A stretch of 64,000 nt of DNA, taken from positions 1,708,501-1,772,500 of the forward strand of contig JADJQQ010000001.1 of assembly GCA_016712625.1 (NCBI GenBank), written 5' to 3'. Position numbers and translations under genes: made by a program. This document shows positions 1-7,387 of this stretch, one piece after another. Under the pieces are notes generated by a model. That model was not told the origin of the DNA. It ran no database searches and was given only the letters and a program-made list of their open reading frames with translations. The DNA comes from Candidatus Competibacteraceae bacterium. Lineage in GTDB: Bacteria; Pseudomonadota; Gammaproteobacteria; Competibacterales; Competibacteraceae. Every line of letters begins with the position of its first letter. Within the stretch, counting starts at the first letter, position 1.

Positions 1-885
1 AGCGGCGATCATGTGGTTGCGCTCGATGACATTTATGGCGGTACTCGGCGACTGTTCGAACAAGTGCGCCGCCGCAGCGCCGGCTTGACTTTTTCCTACT
101 CCGATTTGGCCGACCGGACGGCGCTGGAGCGGGTGCTGGGCTCGCAAACGCGGATGATTTGGGTGGAAACGCCGAGCAATCCGCTGCTGAAGCTGATTGA
201 TTTAGCGATGATTACCGCCGTGGCCCGCTCGCGCGGCATTTTGACCGTGGCGGACAACACCTTCGCGACCCCGTGGGCGCAACGGCCGTTGGAGTACGGG
301 TTCGATATCGTGATTCATTCGGCCACCAAGTATTTAAATGGCCATTCTGACATCATCGGCGGGATGGCGGTGTGTCGCGGTCAGGAACTGGCCGAGCGTC
401 TCGGTTATCTGCAAAACGCCATTGGCGGAATCGCTGGTCCGTTTGATAGTTTCTTGGCGTTGCGCGGTTTGAAAACCCTGGGCCTGCGCATGGAACGTCA
501 TAGCGCCAACGCGCTGCAAATCGCTAGCTGGTTGGAACGCCACCCAAAGATCGAACGAGTAATCTATCCGGGCTTACCCAGCCATCCCCAACACGAGCTG
601 GCACGACGCCAGATGGATGGCCGGTTTGGCGGCATGGTTGGTGCGGTGGTGCGCGGCGGTTTGAACGAAGTAACGCAATTTCTGAGTCGTTGTCGGTTAT
701 TTACCTTGGCCGAAAGCTTGGGGGGGGTGGAGAGCCTCATCGAACATCCCGCCATCATGACCCACGCCTCAGTCCCGCCGGAGGTACGTCGGCAATTGGG
801 CTTTGATGATGGCTTGGTACGGCTGTCGGTTGGCATTGAAGAGGTGGAGGATCTTATTGCCGATCTGGCGCAAGCTTTGGAGTGA
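1..885 (+). CDS. Cys/Met metabolism PLP-dependent enzyme, 5' truncated by window edge
   Basis: This is the C-terminal ~294 residues of a fold-type I PLP enzyme of the cystathionine gamma-synthase/gamma-lyase/O-succinylhomoserine sulfhydrylase family. The reading frame is open from base 1, so the true start lies upstream. Family marks are the YGGT segment that contacts the cofactor, VETPSNPLLKLID, the VADNTFATP aspartate region that holds the PLP ring nitrogen, and the Schiff-base lysine in SATKYLNGHSD. The tail SLGGVESLIEHPAIMTH and RLSVGIEEVEDLIADL is typical. Which reaction it catalyses (gamma-synthase, gamma-lyase, beta-lyase or sulfhydrylation) cannot be decided from this part. The next genes are on the opposite strand, so it ends its transcription unit. 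Confidence 0.9.
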   Translation, partial: SGDHVVALDDIYGGTRRLFEQVRRRSAGLTFSYSDLADRTALERVLGSQTRMIWVETPSNPLLKLIDLAMITAVARSRGILTVADNTFATPWAQRPLEYGFDIVIHSATKYLNGHSDIIGGMAVCRGQELAERLGYLQNAIGGIAGPFDSFLALRGLKTLGLRMERHSANALQIASWLERHPKIERVIYPGLPSHPQHELARRQMDGRFGGMVGAVVRGGLNEVTQFLSRCRLFTLAESLGGVESLIEHPAIMTHASVPPEVRRQLGFDDGLVRLSVGIEEVEDLIADLAQALE

Positions 886-938
886 GCGCCGTATTTTGAC
901 TGAGTATTTGATAGCGGCGGCGGGGCCAGTCAGAGAGA

Positions 939-1525
939 CTATGCGGGTACAGGGCGCGTCAGTCCGGGCGGTAGGTGGTTTTGGATAGCTTCGGCTAGCC
1001 GCTCGATAGCCGCTCGCCGGGGAAAATTCCGCCGCCATGCCAAGCCGATGCCGCGAGTCGGGGTCGGCGGCGCGAACGGGCGAATTTCGATTAAGTGTTG
1101 GTAAGTGGTCGGCTGGCTCGGGCGGATGGCCAGTTCCGGCAACAGGGTGAGGTCGATCCCCACCGCCACCATTTGACGCAAGATTCCCAGGCAGGTCACC
1201 GCGAATTCCTCAATGACTCGCGGCGATTTGCAAATCGTCAAGGGCTTGATGGCGCAAGCAGTGACCTTCTTCAAGCAATAAGATTTTATAGTCCCTCAAA
1301 TCGCTTTCCCGAATCTGGGCACGCTCGGTCAAGGGATGGTTAGCCGGTAGCGCGACTTGGAATGGTTCCTCGTCCAAGGCGAGCGTTTCAATCCCCCACC
1401 TCTGACCGGGAGCGCCATCAGCAGCAGATCGAGTTAGCCGGTACGAAGCTGGCGCAACAAGTAATCGGTCAGACCCTGGCACGGAAACAGGCGCGGTGCT
1501 GGATACGCCGTGCGAAGTGGCCCCA
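939..1525 (-). pseudogene. oxyR-like LysR regulator remnant (decayed)
   Basis: Reading the minus strand in several frames recovers the C-terminal effector domain of an OxyR-type peroxide sensor. One frame gives DLRDYKILLLEEGHCLRHQALD, including the GHCLR motif that carries the redox-active first cysteine of OxyR. After a single-base shift near 1227 a second frame continues with ICKSPRVIEEF, then LRQMVAVGIDLTLLPELAI and GIGLAWRRNFPRRAAIERLAEAI. Upstream, a third frame gives LTDYLLRQLRTG, an in-frame TAA stop (1434-1436) where OxyR has a glutamate-type residue, then LDLLLMALPV. The DNA-binding helix-turn-helix half is absent. It abuts and slightly confuses the 3' end of the UPF0047 gene. With at least two frameshifts, a stop and a missing N-terminus, it is almost certainly dead. 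Confidence 0.85.
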
Positions 1526-1933
1526 TCATGTTGCCGCCAGCACCGTGCACACCACCGTCCGGTTCGAGCGCGGGCCGTCGAACTCGCAAAAGAAAATCCC
1601 CTGCCAAGTCGATAAGCCCAATTGGCCGTCGATGATCGGGATGGTTTCGGACGGCCCCACCAAACCCGCTTTCAAATGCGCGTCGCCGTTGCCGTCTTGC
1701 TGGTCGTGCAGCCAGACGCCGGGCGGCACGAGCTTGCGCAGCAGGGTTACGACATCCAGCGGTACGCTCTCATCCCAATTTTCCTGAATCATGATCGCGG
1801 CGGTTGCGCCTTGGGCGTAGACGTTGAGCAGGCCATTCCTGACCCCACTTTCCTTGGCGATGGCGCGGACGCGCTCGGTGATGTCGATGAGTATCTGTGG
1901 TTGTTGGGTGGCGAAGCGAATAAAGCGATGCAT
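1526..1933 (-). CDS. UPF0047 / YjbQ family protein
   Basis: A 135-residue protein of the UPF0047 (YjbQ) family, small single-domain proteins often annotated as secondary thiamine-phosphate synthase; the physiological role is not settled. The family signature is clear: GLLNVYAQGATAAIMIQENWD, then WLHDQQDGNGDAHLKA with the conserved His/Asp cluster, GPSETIPIIDGQLGL, and TWQGIFFCEFDGPR close to the end. I chose the ATG at 1933 because it gives the usual length of about 135-140 residues and has AAGGAG about 12 bases upstream; an upstream in-frame start would add 19 non-conserved residues. It is divergent from clpB. Confidence 0.88.
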   Translation of the reverse strand: MHRFIRFATQQPQILIDITERVRAIAKESGVRNGLLNVYAQGATAAIMIQENWDESVPLDVVTLLRKLVPPGVWLHDQQDGNGDAHLKAGLVGPSETIPIIDGQLGLSTWQGIFFCEFDGPRSNRTVVCTVLAAT

Positions 1934-1996
1934 GGTTGCTCCATCTCCTTGATAGCGGATTGCCCGCGGATTTGGTTGCTCGGCGTCCACACGGTA

Positions 1997-2024
1997 CTTG
2001 AATCCTTCCCAATTACCCCCAATT
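1997..2024 (+). promoter_or_regulatory. Sigma-32 (heat-shock) promoter for clpB
   Basis: CTTGAA at 1997-2002 is followed after 14 bases by CCCCAATT at 2017-2024. This is a close match to the RpoH consensus (CTTGAA, 13-15 base spacer, CCCCAT-T). It lies about 40 bases before the clpB start, giving a short leader. ClpB is a classical RpoH target, which supports the assignment. Confidence 0.8.
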
Positions 2025-2065
2025 CTTAGAGCAGCTTAATTTATTTACGGTGGGGTAAGCCATCC

Positions 2066-4669
2066 ATGCGCATGGACAAACTGACCAATAAGTTCCAGCT
2101 GGCCTTGAGCGAGGCGCAGAGCCTGGCGGTGGGCCGCGACCATCAATTCATCGAACCGGCGCATGTGCTGGCCGCCTTGCTCGACCAGGACGGCGGCACG
2201 GTGCGGCCGCTATTGGCGCAAGCCGATGTCAACGTCAACCTGCTGCGTTCGCAGATCGGCGAAGCGCTAGATCGGCTGCCGCGCGTCGAAGGCGCGGGCG
2301 GCGACGTGCAGATTTCCAACGCGCTATCCCGCGTGCTCAATCTGACCGACAAGCTGGCCCAGAAGCGCAAGGACGCCTATATCTCCTCCGAATTGTTCTT
2401 GCTGGCCGCGCTGGAAGAAAAGGGCGAACTGGGCGCGATGCTGCATAAAGCGGGCGCGACCAAAACCCTGATCGAGCGCGGTATCGACGCGGTGCGCGGC
2501 GGCCAGAAGGTTGAAGATCCCAACGCCGAGGACCAGCGGCAGGCGCTGGAAAAGTACACCATCGACCTGACCGAACGGGCCGAGCAGGGCAAGCTCGATC
2601 CGGTGATCGGCCGCGACGATGAAATCCGTCGCACCATTCAGGTGTTACAACGGCGTACCAAAAACAATCCGGTGCTGATCGGCGAACCCGGCGTGGGCAA
2701 AACCGCGATTGTCGAGGGCTTGGCCCAGCGCATCATCAACGCCGAAGTGCCAGAAGGCTTGAAGAACAAGCGGGTGCTGGCGCTTGATATGGGCGCGCTG
2801 ATCGCGGGGGCCAAGTTTCGGGGCGAGTTCGAGGAGCGGCTAAAGGCGGTGCTGAACGATCTCGCCAAGCAGGAAGGCCAGATCATCCTGTTCATCGACG
2901 AACTGCACACCATGGTCGGCGCGGGCAAGGCCGAGGGCGCGATGGATGCGGGCAACATGCTGAAACCGGCGCTGGCCCGCGGCGAGTTGCACTGCATTGG
3001 CGCGACCACGCTGGACGAATATCGCAAGTACGTCGAAAAAGACGCGGCGCTGGAGCGGCGCTTCCAAAAAGTGCTGGTCAACGAGCCGAGCGTCGAGGAC
3101 ACCATCGCGATTCTGCGCGGCCTGAACGAACGGTATGAGGTGCATCACGGCGTCGAGATTACCGATCCGGCCATTGTCGCCGCCGCCACGCTGTCGCACC
3201 GCTACATCACCGACCGCAATTTGCCCGACAAAGCTATCGACTTGATCGACGAAGCGGCCTCGCGCATCCGCATGGAAATCGATTCCAAGCCGGAGTCGAT
3301 GGATCGCTTGGAACGGCGCTTGATCCAATTGAAGATCGAGCGCGAGGCGCTGAAAAAGGAAAGTGATGAGGCATCCAAGAAACGGCTGGAGCTGTTGCAG
3401 CAGGAAATCGCCAAGCTGGAAAAGGAGTACAGCGATTTTGAGGAAGTCTGGAAGGCGGAAAAGCTGGCGCTGCACGGTTCGGCCCAAGTCAAGGAGGAAC
3501 TGGAACGCGCCAAGCTGGAATTGGATACCGCCCGCCGCGCCGGCGATCTCGCCCGCATGTCGGAGTTGAGCTACGGCCGCATTCCCGAACTGGAGCGTAA
3601 GCTGACGCAAGCCACGGCGGCGGAGTCCGGCGGTACACAGTTTAAGCTGTTGCGCAACAAAGTCACCGATGAGGAAATCGCCGAGGTGGTTTCCAAGTGG
3701 ACCGGTATTCCCGTCTCGAAGATGCTGGAAGGCGAGCGCGACAAGCTGTTGCGGATGGAAGAGGTGATTCGCAAACGGGTGGTGGGGCAGGATGAAGCGG
3801 TCAAGGCGGTGAGCGACGCCATTCGCCGGTCGCGAGCGGGCTTGTCCGATCCCAACCGGCCCAACGGCTCGTTCCTGTTCCTCGGCCCGACTGGCGTCGG
3901 CAAGACCGAGTTATGCAAGGCGTTGGCGGCGTTCCTGTTCGACACCGAGGAAGCGATGGTGCGGATCGACATGTCCGAGTTTATGGAGAAGCATTCCGTA
4001 TCGCGGATGATCGGCGCGCCGCCGGGTTATGTCGGTTACGACGAAGGCGGTTATCTGACCGAGGCCATCCGGCGGCGGCCTTATTCGGTCATCCTGCTGG
4101 ATGAAGTTGAAAAGGCGCATCAGGACGTGTTCAACGTGCTGTTGCAAGTGCTGGACGATGGCCGTTTGACCGACGGGCAGGGCCGAACCGTGGATTTCCG
4201 CAACACCGTGATCGTGATGACCTCGAACCTGGGTTCGCAGATGATTCAGGAAATGGCGGCGCAGAACAACTACAGCCTGATGAAGAGTATGGTGATGACG
4301 CAGGTGTCCGATCATTTCCGGCCGGAGTTTATCAACCGCATCGACGAGGTGGTGGTGTTCCATCCGCTGGGTCGCGAGCAAATCCGCTCGATTGCCGAGA
4401 TCCAGATCGGTTATCTGCGCAAGCGGTTGGCTGACCGGCAAATGGGCTTGGAGATCACCACGGCGGCGCTGGATAAACTCGGTGAGGCCGGGTTCGATCC
4501 GGTTTACGGCGCGCGGCCATTGAAACGGGCCATTCAACAGGAATTGGAAAATCCGCTGGCGCGGCGGATTCTGGCCGGGGAATTCGGGCCGGGTGATACC
4601 GTGATGGTCAATGTCGGTAAGGAAGGGCTGGAATTTCGCAAGCGGTCGGCGGACAAGCTGGCCAAGTAA
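2066..4669 (+). CDS. clpB: ATP-dependent disaggregase ClpB
   Basis: An 867-residue Hsp100 disaggregase that works with DnaK/DnaJ to extract polypeptides from aggregates in the cytoplasm. Two N-terminal Clp repeats (about residues 1-145) are followed by the first AAA+ module with Walker A GEPGVGKT near residue 206 and Walker B ILFIDELH. A coiled-coil middle domain spans about 400-525 (RLERRLIQLKIEREAL onward). The second AAA+ module has GPTGVGKTELCKALA near 610, VILLDEVEKAH and a sensor region, and the C-terminal domain ends near LAGEFGPGDTVMV. It aligns with the E. coli protein essentially end to end. The start MRMDKLTNKFQLAL matches family N-termini; the ATG two codons later is an alternative. 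A sigma-32 promoter sits directly upstream. Confidence 0.98.
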   Translation: MRMDKLTNKFQLALSEAQSLAVGRDHQFIEPAHVLAALLDQDGGTVRPLLAQADVNVNLLRSQIGEALDRLPRVEGAGGDVQISNALSRVLNLTDKLAQKRKDAYISSELFLLAALEEKGELGAMLHKAGATKTLIERGIDAVRGGQKVEDPNAEDQRQALEKYTIDLTERAEQGKLDPVIGRDDEIRRTIQVLQRRTKNNPVLIGEPGVGKTAIVEGLAQRIINAEVPEGLKNKRVLALDMGALIAGAKFRGEFEERLKAVLNDLAKQEGQIILFIDELHTMVGAGKAEGAMDAGNMLKPALARGELHCIGATTLDEYRKYVEKDAALERRFQKVLVNEPSVEDTIAILRGLNERYEVHHGVEITDPAIVAAATLSHRYITDRNLPDKAIDLIDEAASRIRMEIDSKPESMDRLERRLIQLKIEREALKKESDEASKKRLELLQQEIAKLEKEYSDFEEVWKAEKLALHGSAQVKEELERAKLELDTARRAGDLARMSELSYGRIPELERKLTQATAAESGGTQFKLLRNKVTDEEIAEVVSKWTGIPVSKMLEGERDKLLRMEEVIRKRVVGQDEAVKAVSDAIRRSRAGLSDPNRPNGSFLFLGPTGVGKTELCKALAAFLFDTEEAMVRIDMSEFMEKHSVSRMIGAPPGYVGYDEGGYLTEAIRRRPYSVILLDEVEKAHQDVFNVLLQVLDDGRLTDGQGRTVDFRNTVIVMTSNLGSQMIQEMAAQNNYSLMKSMVMTQVSDHFRPEFINRIDEVVVFHPLGREQIRSIAEIQIGYLRKRLADRQMGLEITTAALDKLGEAGFDPVYGARPLKRAIQQELENPLARRILAGEFGPGDTVMVNVGKEGLEFRKRSADKLAK

Positions 4670-4698
4670 GGAGCATTTATATTAAGTCGATATGTGTA

Positions 4699-4747
4699 TC
4701 AAAATATTACTTTTGAATTACTAATAGTCAAAATAGTACTATTTTGA
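4699..4747. repeat. Paired AT-rich dyads between clpB and galU
   Basis: The 295-base gap between clpB and galU contains a perfect 20-base palindrome at 4728-4747 (TCAAAATAGT/ACTATTTTGA). Twenty-nine bases upstream is a similar imperfect dyad at 4699-4716 (TCAAAATATTACTTTTGA). Neither is followed by a clear T-run, so a standard terminator is not obvious. The matched half-sites TCAAAAT are compatible with a pair of operator sites. The rest of the gap (4748-4964) holds only a weak open frame that I do not regard as a gene. Confidence 0.5.
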
Positions 4748-4964
4748 TTCTACATCATATGGCTTCAAGTGCAAGATTCCCTACTCTGCGGGAAATCCTT
4801 AAGAAAGAAGTCGCTATCGTTGGGGTTGCCGCTGGCAAGGGCGCCATGGCCTTACGAGCGCGAGCGCGTAGCTGGAGTAACGCTTGTCCCACCGAGCGCG
4901 ATGCCGGAGAATGCAATGCCATTCCTAACTGCATAAGATACCCCTAATAGGGAGGCGCACAACA

Positions 4965-5879
4965 ATGAAACGGCAAGTACGCAAAGCGGTATTCCCCGTG
5001 GCCGGTCTTGGAACTCGATTCCTGCCCGCCACCAAGGCCAGCCCCAAAGAAATGCTGCCCATCGTCGATAAACCATTAATTCAATATGGCGTTGAGGAAG
5101 CTGTGGCGGCGGGGGTCGATACCTTGGTGTTCATCATTGGCCGCACCAAAAACGCCATCGCCGATCATTTCGACAAGGCCTATGAATTGGAAGTGGAATT
5201 AGAGACTCGCGGCAAGGCCGACTTGCTCCAGATCGTGCGCGGCATCGTGCCGCCTCGGGTGGAATGCGTCTATGTGCGCCAAGCGGAAGCGTTGGGTCTC
5301 GGTCATGCCGTGCTGTGCGCCCGGCCAGTGGTGGGCGACGAACCCTTCGCCATTATCTTGGCCGATGACTTGATCGAAGAAGACGCCAGCGAGGGCGGCG
5401 CGTTGAGTCAGATGACCCGCCATTTCAATAAATATCAATGTTCGATCCTGGGGGTGGAGCGGGTGCCGCCGGAGGAAACCAACAAATACGGCATCGTCCG
5501 GCCGTTACCCTTCGCCAATCGCATCAGCAACGTCGATAACATCGTCGAAAAACCCAAACCGGCCGATGCGCCTTCCAATCTGGCGGTCGTGGGCCGCTAT
5601 ATCCTGACGCCGCGAATCTTCGATTTGCTGGCCAACACGCCGCGCGGCGCGGGCAACGAAATCCAACTGACGGATGGCATTGCCGCTCTGCTCAGTGAGG
5701 AACAAGTACTGGCTTATGAATTTTCCGGCCGGCGTCACGACTGTGGCAGCAAACTCGGTTATCTGATCGCAACGGTGGAATATGGCGCTCGTCATCCGGA
5801 ACTAGGCGAACAATTCCAGGCTTATCTTCGAGCGAACTCCTATCGACTGGACTCGTCGGCACCCGCCGCCGACGGTTGA
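4965..5879 (+). CDS. galU: UTP-glucose-1-phosphate uridylyltransferase GalU
   Basis: A 304-residue cytoplasmic nucleotidyltransferase making UDP-glucose from UTP and glucose-1-phosphate, a precursor for surface glycans. The nucleotide-binding signature GLGTRFLPATKASPKEMLP and the following VDKPLIQYGVEEA are at residues 11-41. FAIILADDLIEE carries the metal-binding Asp, and the NKYGIVRP and NIVEKPKP segments follow as in other bacterial GalU proteins. Length is normal. GGGAGG lies just upstream of the ATG. The next gene, ackA, is 96 bases downstream on the same strand. Confidence 0.96.
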   Translation: MKRQVRKAVFPVAGLGTRFLPATKASPKEMLPIVDKPLIQYGVEEAVAAGVDTLVFIIGRTKNAIADHFDKAYELEVELETRGKADLLQIVRGIVPPRVECVYVRQAEALGLGHAVLCARPVVGDEPFAIILADDLIEEDASEGGALSQMTRHFNKYQCSILGVERVPPEETNKYGIVRPLPFANRISNVDNIVEKPKPADAPSNLAVVGRYILTPRIFDLLANTPRGAGNEIQLTDGIAALLSEEQVLAYEFSGRRHDCGSKLGYLIATVEYGARHPELGEQFQAYLRANSYRLDSSAPAADG

Positions 5880-5975
5880 GCAGGCACCAGCGCTTGATCG
5901 GACTACCGTCTAGGCCGCACGGCTCGTGCGAAATTTGAGGGCGCTAACGCCAGACGCACGGCGAGGATCGTGAGA

Positions 5976-7243
5976 ATGTCGCAAGGTTTATTGGTGATCA
6001 ACGCCGGCTCTTCCAGCATCAAGTTCTCGGTGTTCGCTATCACCGAAGGCGGCGCTGGCTTGGCGCTGGTTTGCCGGGGCGTACTGGAGAATATCGGCGA
6101 GGAAAACCCTCGCTTCAAGGCCTTCGATCACACTGGAAAGGGATTGGCCGATCCTCGGCCAGCGTCCCCCTCCGGCCACTATCGGAAAGCGGGCGCTGAC
6201 TATCGCCGGCGGACGACCGACCAGCAAGCGTCCTCAGTGAACGGCGACGTTTACGACCATCAGGCGGCGCTCCGCGACCTGTTGAATTGGTTGAAGGAAA
6301 GACCCGATTTGCCCGATGTCATTGCGGCGGGCCACCGCGTGGTGCATGGCGGCAAAGAATTCAGCGATCCGCAACGGTTGACCCCGGACATCATGACGCG
6401 TCTGGAAGCCCTTATTCCGCTAGCGCCCTTGCATCAACCTCACAATCTGGCCGGCATTCGCGCCCTGACCGCCGTACAACCGGATCTCCCGCAAGTCGCT
6501 TGTTTCGATACCGCGTTTCACCACGACCAGCCAGAATTAGCCCGCTTGTTCGCCTTGCCTCGGATTTATCGCCAGGAAGGGGTCCAGCGCTACGGCTTCC
6601 ACGGTCTCTCCTACCAATATATCGCCGGCGCGCTGGCGGATAAAATGGGAACGTCCGCAACGGGCGGGTCGTGGTGGCCCATCTGGGCAATGGCGCGAGC
6701 ATGTGCGCCATGCGCGATGGTCGGAGCATGGCGAGCACCATGGGGTTCACCGCCGTCGAGGGGTTGCCAATGGGCACCCGCAGCGGCTCGCTCGATCCCG
6801 GCGTATTGCTCTACCTGCTGGAGCAGCACGGCATGGGCGTACGGGATTTGAACAATCTCCTGTACAAACAATCCGGCTTGCTGGGCTTGTCCGGCATCAG
6901 CAACGACATGCGCGAACTGTTGGCGAGTTCCGACCCCAACGCCAAGCTGGCGGTGGATTACTTTACCTATCGTATCGCTCGCGAACTCGGCTCCTTGGCG
7001 GCGGCGCTGGGTGGATTGGATGCGCTGGTATTCACTGGCGGCATCGGCGAGCACGCCGCGACCGTGCGCGAACAAGTCTGCGCGCGTTCCGCCTGGTTGG
7101 GTATTGAGTTGGACGCGGCGGCCAATGCCAGCGATCAGCAACGCATCGACCGTAGGGGCAATCAGACAGCCGTATGGGTGTTGCCCACCGATGAAGAGCT
7201 GGTTATCGCCCGTCACACCTGTCAGATCGTGTTGGAACAGTAA
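5976..7243 (+). pseudogene. ackA: Acetate kinase, interrupted by a single-base frameshift
   Basis: Acetate kinase interconverts acetate plus ATP and acetyl phosphate. The first frame gives VINAGSSSIKFSVFA (phosphate-binding start), GHRVVHGGKEFS, FDTAFHHDQPELA and RYGFHGLSYQYIAGALADK. The second frame resumes with GRVVVAHLGNGASMCA and runs through GLPMGTRSGSLDPGV, LSGISNDMREL, VFTGGIGEHAATVRE and PTDEELVIARHT to a normal end. The frames join between about 6645 and 6662, and one missing base would restore a protein of about 422 residues. About 25 extra residues lie between FDHTGKGL and DHQAALRDLL compared with the E. coli enzyme. GAGG nine bases before the ATG at 5976 supports that start over the GTG at 5970. 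All catalytic motifs are intact, so a sequence error or a very recent lesion is likely. Confidence 0.85.
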
Positions 7244-7263
7244 AGGCGAAAGGCCGTCTCATG

Positions 7264-7288
7264 CCTCTCCGCCTTGATGATGGAGAGG
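7264..7288 (+). other. Hairpin after ackA, possible weak terminator
   Basis: CCTCTCC (7264-7270) and GGAGAGG (7282-7288) form a perfect 7-base stem with an 11-base loop, 20 bases after the ackA stop. No T-run follows, so intrinsic termination is doubtful; it may protect a 3' end. Confidence 0.35.
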
Positions 7289-7387
7289 GGTTGGGATTAG
7301 GAATGGCTTGTTCTTCGATGGCGATGCCGTTAACCTAAATTTAAGATGTATCCATTAATTCTCACGAAATGAGTTGGTTGGAAATTT

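Noticed and set aside
2840..4537. Long open frames antisense to clpB
   Set aside because: They follow the codon bias of clpB on the other strand and show no family motif or ribosome site.
4744..4947. 67-codon open frame between clpB and galU
   Set aside because: TTG start overlapping a palindrome, no ribosome site, low-information sequence, and no recognisable domain.
7244..7387. glmS ribozyme or GlmZ-type leader
   Set aside because: The 144-base leader shows only a 7-base hairpin; nothing resembles the ribozyme core, which is typical of Gram-positive bacteria.
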